Shown here piece by piece: positions 1 to 7,504 of a DNA stretch of 18,229 nucleotides (its first letter is position 1; each line of letters begins with the position of its first letter). Source of the DNA: Aquifex aeolicus (GTDB taxonomy: Bacteria > Aquificota > Aquificia > Aquificales > Aquificaceae). The position numbers and the translations under genes are program-made. The stretch lies in the NCBI GenBank assembly GCA_015662815.1, contig DQTK01000110.1:1-18229 (forward strand), written 5' to 3'. The notes under the pieces are model-generated. The model was given only the letters and a program-made list of their open reading frames with translations, ran no database searches and had not been told where the DNA came from.

Positions 1-14
1 ATAAATAAAGCATT

Positions 15-566
15 TTAATATCTGAAGAATATGCCGAAGTTAAAATGATGAAGGATGGCATCATCGTAATCGCCGGTTGTAAAGATTTTTACCTTATACT
101 CACCTAAAAAGCCGAAAGTTTCTGACACTTTATACTTAGCTCCTAAAAAGAATTGGAGTCCTAAAGCTGTATCTTTATTGGTAATTCCATTTACTCTTTC
201 TTTGAACCTGTTTATAGAACCACCAAAACCTGTATAACCGTACAGTCGTTCATTTATTTCTAACTCGATAGAAGGGTTAAGTTCGAAAGCCGTATATGCC
301 CAAGCACCATTATCTTCAAACTTGTTCGCAGTTATGAGTTCTACCGATAGGCCCGCGTTAAAACCCTGTGGAGTGTTCCCTCCCAAGTAGCCGTAAACGG
401 CTACCATTTCCTTTAAGTCAACGTCTTTATTACTTCCGTCTACACTATCGTAGTCTACATTTAGAAAACCTATTTTGATTCCGAATTCTCTTTGAAAGTT
501 CCCATCAAAAAAATCCGCGAATCCTATTGAAAGGAATGTAAGAAATAGTGCTACCGACTTTTTCAT
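15..566 (-). CDS. Outer-membrane beta-barrel-like protein, unnamed
   Basis: This 183-residue protein starts with a likely Sec signal peptide: two lysines, a hydrophobic stretch over residues 4-15, and possible cleavage after the Ala near residue 17. The mature part alternates polar and hydrophobic residues with many Gly, Tyr and Phe, as in transmembrane beta strands. It ends in Phe-Phe-Arg-Tyr, and a C-terminal aromatic residue is typical of outer-membrane proteins inserted by BamA. The length fits a small 8-strand barrel. I do not recognise a specific family and assign no substrate or function. It is transcribed away from tyrA. The Shine-Dalgarno sequence before the ATG is weak. Location is inferred from the signal peptide and C-terminus only. 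Confidence 0.6.
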   Translation of the reverse strand: MKKSVALFLTFLSIGFADFFDGNFQREFGIKIGFLNVDYDSVDGSNKDVDLKEMVAVYGYLGGNTPQGFNAGLSVELITANKFEDNGAWAYTAFELNPSIELEINERLYGYTGFGGSINRFKERVNGITNKDTALGLQFFLGAKYKVSETFGFLGEYKVKIFTTGDYDDAILHHFNFGIFFRY

Positions 567-581
567 ACTCAGTATTTTAAC

Positions 582-607
582 AATAAAGATTAAGAATAAA
601 GATTAAG
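582..607. repeat. 13-bp perfect tandem repeat, two copies
   Basis: AATAAAGATTAAG occurs twice with no gap (582-594 and 595-607) in the short divergent interval between the beta-barrel gene and tyrA. It covers much of the space where the two promoters must lie. It could be a replication-slippage product or a pair of regulator half-sites. Confidence 0.85.
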
Positions 608-626
608 AGGTTAAAATCTTCAATTG

Positions 627-1475
627 ATGGAAAGGGTGCTGGTTATAGGCGTCGGTTTTATGGGTGGTTCCTTTGCTTTAGCTCTAAAAAATCACGGTTT
701 TAAAGGAAGTATTTACGGATATGACATTAACCCGGAAAGTATCAAAAAAGCTTTTGATTTAGGAATTATCGACGAAGGTACAACTAATTTATCCGACATA
801 AAAAACTACGAACCTGATTTAATTATGCTATCCAGCCCTGTGAGAACGTTCAGGTATATAGCGAAAGGGCTTAAGGATTTAGTAGATGAAGAAGTAACAA
901 TTACGGATCAAGGGAGTGTTAAAGGGAATATTGTCTATGAATTGGAAAGAATACTTGGAAATAGGTACGTAGGAGGACATCCTATAGCAGGGACGGAGAA
1001 ATCAGGAGTGGAGCACAGCATCCCTAATCTTTACGAGGGAAAGAAAGTAATTCTTACACCTACTAAAAATACTGATAAGGAAAAATTGAAGAAGGTTGAA
1101 TCTACGTGGAGGATGATAGGAGGGATAGTAGAGTATATGTCTCCTGAGCTTCATGACCATGTGTTCGGCGTTGTCTCACATCTTCCCCACGCAGTAGCCT
1201 TTGCCCTTGTGGATACCCTAATTCGAATGTCCACCGGTCAAGTAGACCTTTTTAAATACCCCGGAGGTGGTTTTAAGGATTTTACAAGAATAGCGAAAAG
1301 TGACCCTATAATGTGGAGGGATATATTCTTGGAAAATAAGGAAAACCTATTAAAGGCGATAGAGGGATTTCAAAATTCCTTAAACTATCTCAAGGAGTTA
1401 ATAAAAGAAGAAAAAGAGGAGGAACTTACAGGATATTTAAGGGAAGTAAAGACAAAGAGAATGGAGATAGACTAA
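627..1475 (+). CDS. tyrA: Prephenate dehydrogenase (TyrA)
   Basis: TyrA oxidatively decarboxylates prephenate to 4-hydroxyphenylpyruvate with NAD+, the committed step of tyrosine synthesis in the cytoplasm. The N-terminal Rossmann fold shows GVGFMGG at residues 8-14, and Asp33 at the end of the second strand suggests NAD rather than NADP. GGHPIAGTE (116-124) carries the active-site His118, and HLPH (185-188) lies in the dimerising helical domain. At 282 residues it is a monofunctional TyrA with no fused chorismate mutase or ACT domain. A TTG lies one codon upstream, but the ATG at 627 is preferred; an in-frame TAA at 612 prevents further extension. The Shine-Dalgarno sequence is weak. exbB follows after 7 bases, so the two are probably co-transcribed. 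Confidence 0.93.
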   Translation: MERVLVIGVGFMGGSFALALKNHGFKGSIYGYDINPESIKKAFDLGIIDEGTTNLSDIKNYEPDLIMLSSPVRTFRYIAKGLKDLVDEEVTITDQGSVKGNIVYELERILGNRYVGGHPIAGTEKSGVEHSIPNLYEGKKVILTPTKNTDKEKLKKVESTWRMIGGIVEYMSPELHDHVFGVVSHLPHAVAFALVDTLIRMSTGQVDLFKYPGGGFKDFTRIAKSDPIMWRDIFLENKENLLKAIEGFQNSLNYLKELIKEEKEEELTGYLREVKTKRMEID

Positions 1476-1482
1476 TAGACTA
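1467..1482. repeat. 8-bp tandem duplication at the tyrA-exbB junction
   Basis: ATAGACTA is repeated twice in tandem. The first copy contributes the first two bases of the tyrA stop codon, and the second directly abuts the exbB ATG. With only one copy the two genes would overlap as TAATG, so the duplication may have separated a stop-start coupled pair. Confidence 0.8.
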
Positions 1483-1928
1483 ATGGAATCTCCGAAGGAG
1501 TACGTTGATTACGGAATAATGGGTGTTTTAGGGTTTATGAGCTTCTTAGCCCTTACCGTAGCTATAGAAAGGTACCTATTTATAAGGAGTGTAAATCTAA
1601 AAAATTACAACTCGAGGGCTCTTCTTGAAAAAGATTTAACGAAGAGACTCTATATAATAGCTACCGTAGCTTCTAACGCTCCTTATGTGGGACTTTTGGG
1701 AACTGTCATCGGTATTCTTCTTACCTTTTACACTATTGGGCAAAAAGGGTTTGTGAATACAAAGGAAATCATGGTAGGTCTCGCCCTTGCGTTAAAGGCT
1801 ACAGCTCTTGTCTTATCGTAGCTATTCCCTCCGTGATTGTATACAACTTTTTAGTAAGAAAGGTAAAGGAAAAACTTTTAGATTACGATGACTTTTATTC
1901 AAGGGAGTGTTCCTCAAGCCAAGAATAG
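1483..1928 (+). pseudogene. exbB: ExbB/TolQ/MotA-family proton-channel protein, frameshifted
   Basis: ExbB works in the inner membrane with ExbD, using the proton gradient to power TonB-dependent outer-membrane transport. The intact reading frame gives 112 residues: a transmembrane segment near residues 12-27, then the conserved core APYVGLLGTVIGI and LALALKATAL, ending at a TAG at 1819-1821. In the next frame the family sequence resumes at once (LIVAIPSVIVYNFLVRKVKE) and runs to TAG at 1926-1928. One extra base near 1810 would restore a continuous protein of about 148 residues. I see no slippery heptamer, so this is a real one-base deletion or a sequencing error rather than programmed frameshifting. 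No exbD or tonB follows. The restored gene overlaps the convergent rluD gene by 34 bases. Confidence 0.75.
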
Positions 1929-2854
1929 ACGCTATTGAAAGTTTCCGTATCTTCTATTTCAAATACCATACGTTTGCCTGTAGAAGGGTGGTAAAAGCCT
2001 AAACGGTATGCAATCAACATATTGCATTTTCCTATAATATTTAGAAGTTCTCTGGGTACAGAACTCCTCTTAAAACCGTAAGTGGTATCTCCCAAAACGG
2101 GATGCCCTATTGAGGAAAAATGAACCCTGATTTGATGGGTTCTTCCGGTATGTATTTTTACCTTAAGGAGTGTAATTTCAAATTTTTCATACCTTTTTAT
2201 AACCCAATATTCCGTAAGTGCTTCCTTTCCTTCTTTTTTTACGGAGAACTTCTTCCTATCTACAGGATGTCTTGCTATAGGTGTATCTATAATTCCGTAG
2301 TCGTTTTTCACTAAGCCCTTTACGAGAACTTTATAAAGCTTTTCTGTCTTTCTCTCTTGGAATTGTTTTACAAGCTCTCTATGGGAAATATCATTTTTGG
2401 CTATTACCATAACTCCTGCTGTTTCCTTGTCTAACCTGTGAACTATTCCCGGTCTCTCAACCCCACCTATAGAGGATAAATCCTTTATATGGTGTAGGAG
2501 TGCATTTACTAAAGTACCGGAAGTATAACCCGGCGAAGGGTGAACAACAAGTCCACAGGGCTTTAACACAATGGCAACATCCCTGTCTTCATAAAGGATA
2601 TCTATAGGTATATTTTCCGGTTCTACCTTTAACTGCTGAGGTTCCGGAATTAGCAGAGTAACTTTTTCCCCTTCCTTTACTTTCCGTGAAGCTTTTCTTA
2701 CTTCTTCATTATTTACAAATGCAAATCCTTTCTCTATTAACCTTTTTATATAACTCCGTGAAAAATCGGTATAACACTCCGCTAAAAATTTATCTAGCCT
2801 TATCCCCTCTCGTTCTCTTTCAACTCTAAACTCAACTACTTCGGATATATTCAT
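1895..2854 (-). CDS. rluD: RluD-family 23S rRNA pseudouridine synthase
   Basis: This 319-residue enzyme should convert specific uridines of large-subunit rRNA to pseudouridine. An N-terminal S4 RNA-binding domain covers about residues 15-75. The RluA-type catalytic domain follows and contains HRLDKETAG at 139-147, with catalytic Asp142. The later motif HTGRTHQIRVH is also family-typical. Length and domain order match RluD/RluC rather than the shorter RluA; RluD is the likelier of the two, but the target uridine cannot be read from sequence. The ATG start has no visible Shine-Dalgarno sequence. It lies 21 bases after the encapsulin stop, so it is probably the last gene of the PNPOx-priA-encapsulin-rluD unit. 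Its 3' end overlaps the restored exbB frame. Confidence 0.88.
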   Translation of the reverse strand: MNISEVVEFRVEREREGIRLDKFLAECYTDFSRSYIKRLIEKGFAFVNNEEVRKASRKVKEGEKVTLLIPEPQQLKVEPENIPIDILYEDRDVAIVLKPCGLVVHPSPGYTSGTLVNALLHHIKDLSSIGGVERPGIVHRLDKETAGVMVIAKNDISHRELVKQFQERKTEKLYKVLVKGLVKNDYGIIDTPIARHPVDRKKFSVKKEGKEALTEYWVIKRYEKFEITLLKVKIHTGRTHQIRVHFSSIGHPVLGDTTYGFKRSSVPRELLNIIGKCNMLIAYRLGFYHPSTGKRMVFEIEDTETFNSVYSWLEEHSLE

Positions 2855-2875
2855 ATAACAAAAAAGTTAAAGGAA

Positions 2876-3721
2876 TTAGGCGGAAAGGACAAGAATAGAT
2901 TCGGGTCTTTTTATCCTAGGAACGACCATTTCCATGACTCTAAAGGTGTGATTCATATTAGATGTTTCTACAAATGCCACAGTCATATCAAGCGCTATAA
3001 CTAAGTCAAAATTCGCAGGAGAAGCGGAAACCAATAGCACCTTATCCTCTGGCATTATAGGAGTTTGGTATACATCTTTCACTATCTTCTTTATCTGTTC
3101 GAGTTCCAAAAGTCCGGTATTGTCGTGTAATCTGTTAAGAAGGAAATATCTTTTAGGATTAACTATAAGGTAGTAATTACTGTAGAATCCCCTTTCAACG
3201 AGTTTAGATATACCGTTTACTACATCACTGAAGGCATTTCCTACTTTACTCCAATCGGAAAGTTTCGCAGTTTCTATACCTTCGGCAGTAAGTAACCCCT
3301 CAATTCCGAGTTCGACGCTTCCAAATATGATTAAAGTATCTTCTGCTACTGCAAGGGCACTCGCTGCAGTAGCTACATTAGTGGTATCTATAGGCAAATT
3401 AAACTGTCTCCAATACTGTAAGTCTCTCCAAGATACTACAAAATCTTTGTATAAAGTGGGTATCGGGACGTGCTTTCTTATCCCTGTCCTTATCGGTTCG
3501 CAAACTTCATATTCTTGCCCTGGTTTTATTTCACAAATTCCCGGTTCAATACCGTAAAGGACGTCGTAGGAAATTACCTGATGGCCTGCACCTATAGGAC
3601 CCACCACAGGTATAAACCTTCGTCCTATAAGGGTATTCTTTGCCACCTCGTACATGGTTTTATCAATCTGTTCCCACTCTTCCTCTGTAAGAGGGGCTTG
3701 ATCCCTTTGTAGAAAGTCCAC
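2876..3721 (-). CDS. Family 1 encapsulin nanocompartment shell protein (HK97 fold)
   Basis: Encapsulins self-assemble into hollow icosahedral shells that hold a cargo enzyme, often for iron storage or peroxide handling. The GTG start at 3719-3721 gives 281 residues and the family N-terminus DFLQRDQAPLTEEEWEQID, which lines up with the Thermotoga maritima shell protein (FLKRSFAPLTEKQWQEID). Later family features are GRRFIPVVGP, SWRDLQYWRQFN, the AVAEDTLIIFG helix end, and the C-terminal PESILVL. An upstream in-frame ATG at 3754 would add 11 residues, but it overlaps the priA end and lacks a ribosome site. A strong AAGGAGGTG lies 4 bases before the GTG. Family 1 shells usually sit beside a cargo gene; none is evident here. 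The neighbours are the priA-like gene upstream and rluD downstream. Confidence 0.93.
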   Translation of the reverse strand: MDFLQRDQAPLTEEEWEQIDKTMYEVAKNTLIGRRFIPVVGPIGAGHQVISYDVLYGIEPGICEIKPGQEYEVCEPIRTGIRKHVPIPTLYKDFVVSWRDLQYWRQFNLPIDTTNVATAASALAVAEDTLIIFGSVELGIEGLLTAEGIETAKLSDWSKVGNAFSDVVNGISKLVERGFYSNYYLIVNPKRYFLLNRLHDNTGLLELEQIKKIVKDVYQTPIMPEDKVLLVSASPANFDLVIALDMTVAFVETSNMNHTFRVMEMVVPRIKRPESILVLSA

Positions 3722-3725
3722 AATC

Positions 3726-3734
3726 CACCTCCTT
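3726..3734 (-). promoter_or_regulatory. Strong ribosome binding site deciding the encapsulin GTG start
   Basis: AAGGAGGTG on the minus strand lies 4 bases upstream of the GTG at 3719-3721. It is one of the best Shine-Dalgarno matches in this unit, which fits a shell protein needed in many copies, whereas priA and rluD beside it have weak or no sites. Confidence 0.85.
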
Positions 3735-3744
3735 AAAGTTAAAG

Positions 3745-5790
3745 TTATTTCCAATCCAAAATAATTTTCATCTTCTCCTTTCTTTTCAACTCCCTCAGTT
3801 TTTTAAGGATACCATTGCTATCTTTCGTACTCAGCATATAAATCCATAAATTCCTTTTATCGTCATAAATCATTCCAAAATTTTCGCTTACTTTTTCCTT
3901 TAAAATTTTGGAAATATCGTATTTACTTTCTATAAATATCAATTTGGAAAAAGGAGGAAGGTTGTTTCTTTCTCTATCTTTGAGCTCCTTTTCGTAGAGG
4001 GTTTCTAAGTTTTTTCGTCTTAAGATTTCCTTTTCCTCTTCGGAAAGTAAACCTGTTTGAATCAATAAGGTTTTTTTTGCAACACGTAAAGCCAAGGCTA
4101 TGAGACTTATAAACTTTTCCTTGGATTTATAACTCGGGACGGAAAGCACACTATCTGCGTTAAGTATGATTACATGTTCCCAGCTATCTTTCCAACTTGG
4201 GAAAGTTGTAAAACTAAAATTATCTCTCTTTCCAAAGAGCCTTTCTATAGTTTCCTTTGCCCTTTCTATACCGAAACCCATTTCTTCTAATCTATTTCCA
4301 CAACTTGGACATAATTTTTCTTGAGTTTTGTAATGACTTTTTTTGTTGGAACAGAAGATTAACTCCTTTTCCTTACTGTAGGTTAAAAATGTTCCGCATT
4401 CTGGACATTCCACTATACTCTCACACCTTGGACAGTAGAGATAACTATATCCTTGCTTTAGAACTACGAATAAAACATCGTCTCCTTCAATACTTTTAAG
4501 AAAATTAAAGGTTTCTTCTGTAATGATTTCATTTTTTCTTTCTACAACATGAACATTAGCTCTAAATTTTTCTTCTTCTTTTTTGAAGAGTTTTTTCCCG
4601 ACCAAATAAAAGCTCTCTAAGGTGTAATAAGGTGTAGCAAAGATAAGTTCTGCTCCTGTTTTTTTTGAAAGGATGTACGCTACTCTTCTCAGGTCTATGT
4701 TGTTTATCGGAAAACGTGTATTTGACAATTCGTTGAAAAAAATAATGCTTTCTAAAGCCGTAACAGGTAGAAGAATAGCTTTAAAACTTCCCAAAAATAC
4801 ATAACCCTTTTCATAAGCTTTAAACCAGTTTTCGTAAAGCTTCTTCGGAGAAATGCGGGAACTTATTTCAATTACCCTATAACCCAGTTTGCTACTTAAG
4901 CGGGAAATTAAATCAATAAGTTCATCCCTGTTAGGTACAAGGATTAAAGTATTTTTACCTATTGCCACATTTCTTTCTACGATTTTTAAAATTCTTTCTA
5001 CAACAAATTCAAAGGATCCGCTTATTATCTCATTCCCTTTTTTTCTTACGAGTATTTTCCTCTCAGGACTTATTGAAAAATTTTTTGTATGGATACCGTA
5101 TTCTTTATCTTTTTTTAGGATACCTCTCTTTACTAAATCATTTATATGTGAAATTTTAAAACCTTTCCTTATTAGCTCCCCTTTAGTAGCGAAAGGGTTT
5201 TCGTAAAGATAAAGTATAAGTTCCTTTTTTTCTTCAGATCTTACCTTGTTTAAAGCTTCTTCAAGGGAGAGGTTTAGTTTAAAGACTTCCTCTTCAATTT
5301 TCGGAATAATCCACTCTTTTTTTCTAATTAGAATTTTATGTTCCAATAGAAGCCTCAGGTGATTTGGGGAAAATCTTTTTTTAAGTAACTCATATTTTAC
5401 TTTCTTTTTCTTTTTTAAGTATTCAACTATTTCCAAGGACTCTTTATCAAGACCTTTAAAGCTTCTCGGAGCTAAGTATATAACTTCTTCCTCGTACCAA
5501 TCAAATATGGATGGAATAAAGTCCCAAAGGATTCTTCCGAGAGGTTCAAGATAATGATGAGCTAAATCTTTTACCAATTCTATAGAATGCGGGAGAACAA
5601 GAGGAAGCTTATCGGGAAAAGATATAACCTTCCCTTGTGGTTTACCTTCTCCGCTTCCTACAACTATCCCGGTAAGTCCTTTACCGTCTTTTGTCCTAAA
5701 TAAAACTCTATAACCTATCGGACTTTGAACGTTTTCTTCACATTTTAGTAAGCGGTACTGTCCGTTGGCGAGCGCTACCTTAATGAGCAC
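3745..5790 (-). CDS. priA: PriA homologue (primosomal protein N') with degenerate helicase motifs
   Basis: PriA normally recognises abandoned replication forks and restarts replication as a 3'-to-5' helicase. The 681-residue product aligns along the whole family: N-terminal fork-binding region, ATPase-like core, zinc-binding insert and C-terminal domain (ERNNLPPFSKLIF near 607-619). Metal-site cysteines are at 453, 456, 462, 465, 480, 494 and 497. The expected eighth is Lys483, and His486 might replace it. The core has lost its catalytic signatures: the Walker A position reads IISGSFEF (255-262), the Walker B DEEH position reads FNELS (352-356), and the GRAGR-type motif VI reads LALRVAKK (566-573). 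ATP hydrolysis is therefore unlikely. Start is GTG, 12 bases after the PNPOx-like gene, with no clear Shine-Dalgarno sequence. Confidence 0.85.
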   Translation of the reverse strand: MLIKVALANGQYRLLKCEENVQSPIGYRVLFRTKDGKGLTGIVVGSGEGKPQGKVISFPDKLPLVLPHSIELVKDLAHHYLEPLGRILWDFIPSIFDWYEEEVIYLAPRSFKGLDKESLEIVEYLKKKKKVKYELLKKRFSPNHLRLLLEHKILIRKKEWIIPKIEEEVFKLNLSLEEALNKVRSEEKKELILYLYENPFATKGELIRKGFKISHINDLVKRGILKKDKEYGIHTKNFSISPERKILVRKKGNEIISGSFEFVVERILKIVERNVAIGKNTLILVPNRDELIDLISRLSSKLGYRVIEISSRISPKKLYENWFKAYEKGYVFLGSFKAILLPVTALESIIFFNELSNTRFPINNIDLRRVAYILSKKTGAELIFATPYYTLESFYLVGKKLFKKEEEKFRANVHVVERKNEIITEETFNFLKSIEGDDVLFVVLKQGYSYLYCPRCESIVECPECGTFLTYSKEKELIFCSNKKSHYKTQEKLCPSCGNRLEEMGFGIERAKETIERLFGKRDNFSFTTFPSWKDSWEHVIILNADSVLSVPSYKSKEKFISLIALALRVAKKTLLIQTGLLSEEEKEILRRKNLETLYEKELKDRERNNLPPFSKLIFIESKYDISKILKEKVSENFGMIYDDKRNLWIYMLSTKDSNGILKKLRELKRKEKMKIILDWK

Positions 5791-5802
5791 TAATTTTTAA
5801 AT

Positions 5803-6237
5803 TTAGGCTTTTAAAGCATTTAAAACCTTTGTATCGAGTTCAGTCATCTTTAAAACATTTCCTGTATATGCAAAAGGGATAATTCCCGTAATAGTCGCTC
5901 CTGGGAAAAGTGCATTCTCTACAGTATCTATGGACATTTCAAATACAGATACAGGGAAAGGCATATCGTCGATCTTCTCGCGAATTTCCTTTGCTGTACC
6001 ATAACAACTTAAAGCTTTATCAGGAGCAAATATTTGAAGCGCAACCTTTCCGGTCTGCCTTATATTCTCCGCAGTTTTTGCTTTTGAACTTATAGCGATT
6101 CTTAAAGTCCTTTCATCCGTCGGGTATACCCAAGTTATAAAGGTAATGTGAATATTTCCATTGTTATCAACTGTAGAAATTACCACGGGAAAAACGTTTA
6201 AATCTCTCATCAAATTTATTAAATCTCTCGGCAACAT
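5803..6237 (-). CDS. Pyridoxamine 5'-phosphate oxidase-like FMN-binding split-barrel protein
   Basis: The 144-residue protein resembles the small PNPOx-related flavoproteins: an N-terminal helix, then strands FPVVISTVDNNGNIHITFI, TLRIAISSKAKTAENIRQ and KVALQIFAP, the usual order of the FMN-binding split barrel. It is much shorter than true PdxH (about 200 residues) and lacks a recognisable PdxH C-terminal motif, so pyridoxal phosphate synthesis should not be assumed; the substrate is unknown. The ATG at 6235-6237 is preceded by a strong GAGGAGGT. It is the first gene of the unit leading to priA, encapsulin and rluD, and is divergent from the inositol-phosphate synthase gene. Its C-terminus shows no clear encapsulin cargo-loading peptide. 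Confidence 0.7.
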   Translation of the reverse strand: MLPRDLINLMRDLNVFPVVISTVDNNGNIHITFITWVYPTDERTLRIAISSKAKTAENIRQTGKVALQIFAPDKALSCYGTAKEIREKIDDMPFPVSVFEMSIDTVENALFPGATITGIIPFAYTGNVLKMTELDTKVLNALKA

Positions 6238-6297
6238 ATTTTTACCTCCTCTCTTTAAATTCTTTGAACCTTATATTTTAACTCTTTGCTAAAAGGT

Positions 6298-6326
6298 TTG
6301 CCCTTCCTACACATTAGATATATAAT
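6298..6326 (+). promoter_or_regulatory. Sigma-70-type promoter for the inositol-phosphate synthase gene
   Basis: TTGCCC at 6298-6303 and TATAAT at 6321-6326 are separated by exactly 17 bases. Transcription would begin near 6333, leaving a leader of about 60 bases that ends in the strong AAGGAGGTGG ribosome site at 6381-6390. Confidence 0.65.
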
Positions 6327-6394
6327 TTTATAATAGTATAGTAAAAATTATTGAATGTATTATTTGAAAATAAAAAACAGAAGGAGGTGGCAGA

Positions 6395-7504
6395 ATGGCG
6401 GAAAAGAAGGTTAAAGTTGCTATTGTTGGGGTGGGTAATTGTGCAAGCTCTCTCATACAAGGTATCTACTACTACAAAAAGAAGGGTACCGTTGATGTAA
6501 GTGGACTAATGCATGAAGACATAGGAGGTTATAAACCTTGGGATATTGAAATAGTCGCTGCTTGGGATATTGATGCAAGAAAAGTAGGCAAAGACGTATC
6601 GGAAGCAATATTTGCACCACCCAACTGTACAGCAGTATTTGAACCAGATGTACCCCATATGGGTGTTAAGGTAAGAATGGGTAAAGTTCTCGATGGATTT
6701 GCTCCTCACATGAAAGATTATCCTCCCGAAAGAACTTTCGTTCTAGCAGATGAAAAGGAAGATGAACTGGAAGATGTTGTTGCAGTGCTTAAAGAAACAC
6801 AAGCTGATGTACTCATCAACTATGTTCCGGTAGGAGCAGAACAAGCGGCAAGATTTTACGCTGAGGCGTGTTTAAAAGCAGGAGTTTCATTTATAAACGC
6901 CATGCCAACCTTTATAGTTTCAGACCCTGAATGGGCTAAGAAGTTTGAAGAAGCGGGAATTCCCGTTGTAGGAGATGATATCAAGTCTCAAGTCGGAGCT
7001 ACTATAGTTCACAGGGTACTAACTCAGCTTTTCGTAGATAGAGGGGTAAAGCTTGACAGAACATATCAGCTCAACTTTGGTGGAAATACCGACTTCCTAA
7101 ACATGTTGGCAAGAGAAAGACTCAAGACAAAGAAAAAATCCAAAACAGAGGCTGTAACCTCACTAATTCCCTATGAACTAGGTTGGGAAAACGTACATAT
7201 AGGACCTTCGGATTGGGTACCATGGCTCAACGATAGAAAAATCGCATACATAAGAATGGAAGGAAGACTCTTCGGAGATGTACCTATGTACGTAGAACTC
7301 AAACTTGACGTTGAAGACTCTCCAAACAGTACAGGTTCAATAATAGACGCTATAAGATGTGCTAAACTTGCGAGGGATAGAGGTATTGCCGGACCTCTCT
7401 ATTCTATAAGTGCTTATACGATGAAACATCCTCCTATCCAATATCCCGATTGGCAAGCCAAAAAGATGGTTGAAGAATTTATCAGAGGAGAAAGGGAAAG
7501 ATAA
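6395..7504 (+). CDS. ino1: Inositol-3-phosphate synthase, short archaeal-type
   Basis: This enzyme isomerises glucose 6-phosphate to L-myo-inositol 1-phosphate with bound NAD+, the first step toward inositol phospholipids and inositol-based solutes. The 369-residue length fits the short archaeal/bacterial type rather than the roughly 530-residue eukaryotic type. Motifs are the NAD-binding VGVGNCASSL (11-20), NAMPTFIVS (168-176), GDDIKSQVGATIVHR (193-207) and NFGGNTDFLNM (227-237), with lysines of the catalytic region near 244-250. The ATG has a near-perfect Shine-Dalgarno sequence (AAGGAGGTGG at 6381-6390). It appears monocistronic, has its own promoter, and its stop directly abuts the stop of convergent mqnA. 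Confidence 0.93.
   Translation: MAEKKVKVAIVGVGNCASSLIQGIYYYKKKGTVDVSGLMHEDIGGYKPWDIEIVAAWDIDARKVGKDVSEAIFAPPNCTAVFEPDVPHMGVKVRMGKVLDGFAPHMKDYPPERTFVLADEKEDELEDVVAVLKETQADVLINYVPVGAEQAARFYAEACLKAGVSFINAMPTFIVSDPEWAKKFEEAGIPVVGDDIKSQVGATIVHRVLTQLFVDRGVKLDRTYQLNFGGNTDFLNMLARERLKTKKKSKTEAVTSLIPYELGWENVHIGPSDWVPWLNDRKIAYIRMEGRLFGDVPMYVELKLDVEDSPNSTGSIIDAIRCAKLARDRGIAGPLYSISAYTMKHPPIQYPDWQAKKMVEEFIRGERER

Noticed and set aside
1800..1825. Programmed -1 frameshifting in the exbB-like gene
   Set aside because: No X-XXY-YYZ heptamer or downstream stem is visible; a missing base explains the break better.
3722..3754. A longer encapsulin beginning at an ATG at 3754
   Set aside because: The extra 11 residues overlap the priA end, have no ribosome site, and are absent from the family N-terminus; the GTG at 3721 has a strong ribosome site and aligns with Thermotoga encapsulin.
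5803..5850. Encapsulin cargo-loading peptide at the C-terminus of the PNPOx-like protein
   Set aside because: The end (TKVLNALKA) does not match the known LTVGSLRR-like or GDLGIRKL-like peptides closely enough to claim it.
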